NCBI GenBank assembly: GCA_964370195.1
Contig: CAYJIH010000073.1
Coordinates: 1-6,367 of the forward strand
Origin: JAAYCI01 sp964370195
GTDB lineage: Bacteria; Bacillota; Clostridia; Oscillospirales; Ruminococcaceae
DNA length: 6,367 nucleotides
Direction of reading: 5' to 3'
Below, piece by piece: positions 6,359-6,367 of this stretch. A model generated the notes under the pieces. That model had not been told where the DNA came from. It did not search any database and saw nothing but the letters and a program-made list of their open reading frames with translations. Each line of letters begins with the position of its first letter. Position 1 is the stretch's first letter. A program made the position numbers and the translations under genes.

Positions 6359-6367
6359 AAAATGCTA

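Noticed and set aside
1..6367. Search for an undescribed system, mobile element, CRISPR array or RNA gene
   Set aside because: Every long stretch is accounted for by known flagellar genes on one strand with small gaps; no terminal repeats, arrays, tRNA-like folds or unfamiliar reading frames were seen.

Overview
The window is a continuous stretch of a flagellar operon. All eight genes lie on the minus strand, so transcription runs from position 6367 towards 1. In transcription order they are fliY, cheY, fliO, fliP, fliQ, fliR, flhB and the first 365 codons of flhA, which runs off the window at position 1. The same gene order is found in the fla/che operons of Bacillus and many Clostridia. The FliY-type switch phosphatase (two CheC-like halves plus a C-terminal FliN/SpoA domain) and the strong AGGAGG-type ribosome binding sites also point to Bacillota, most likely a motile clostridium of moderate G+C. 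I cannot name the species.

The upstream third (about 6350-4677) is the switch and signalling part. FliY forms part of the cytoplasmic C-ring and removes phosphate from CheY-P, and CheY is the response regulator that carries the chemotaxis signal. The rest (about 4670-1) encodes the flagellar type III export gate: the assembly factor FliO, the FliP/FliQ/FliR core, the substrate-specificity switch FlhB, and the proton-coupled export gate subunit FlhA. Most gaps are short (15-33 nt) and fliO and fliP overlap by 4 nt (ATGA), so translational coupling is likely. The two widest gaps flank cheY. The one before cheY holds a weak promoter-like sequence. The one after it holds a perfect 8-bp inverted repeat followed by a T-rich stretch, which could be an attenuator or RNA-processing site.

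Three starts need care. flhA starts with GTG, flhB with TTG (fixed by an in-frame stop four codons upstream), and fliO probably with a TTG behind an AGGAGG rather than at the upstream GTG, which sits inside the hairpin. The open frame containing fliP extends upstream, but its true start is the ATG that overlaps the fliO stop.

I found no mobile elements, RNA genes, CRISPR arrays or unfamiliar genes. This is ordinary core flagellar DNA. The points worth a second look are the cheY-fliO hairpin, the very proline-rich FliY linker, and the absence of a FliM-like CheY-binding peptide at the FliY N-terminus.
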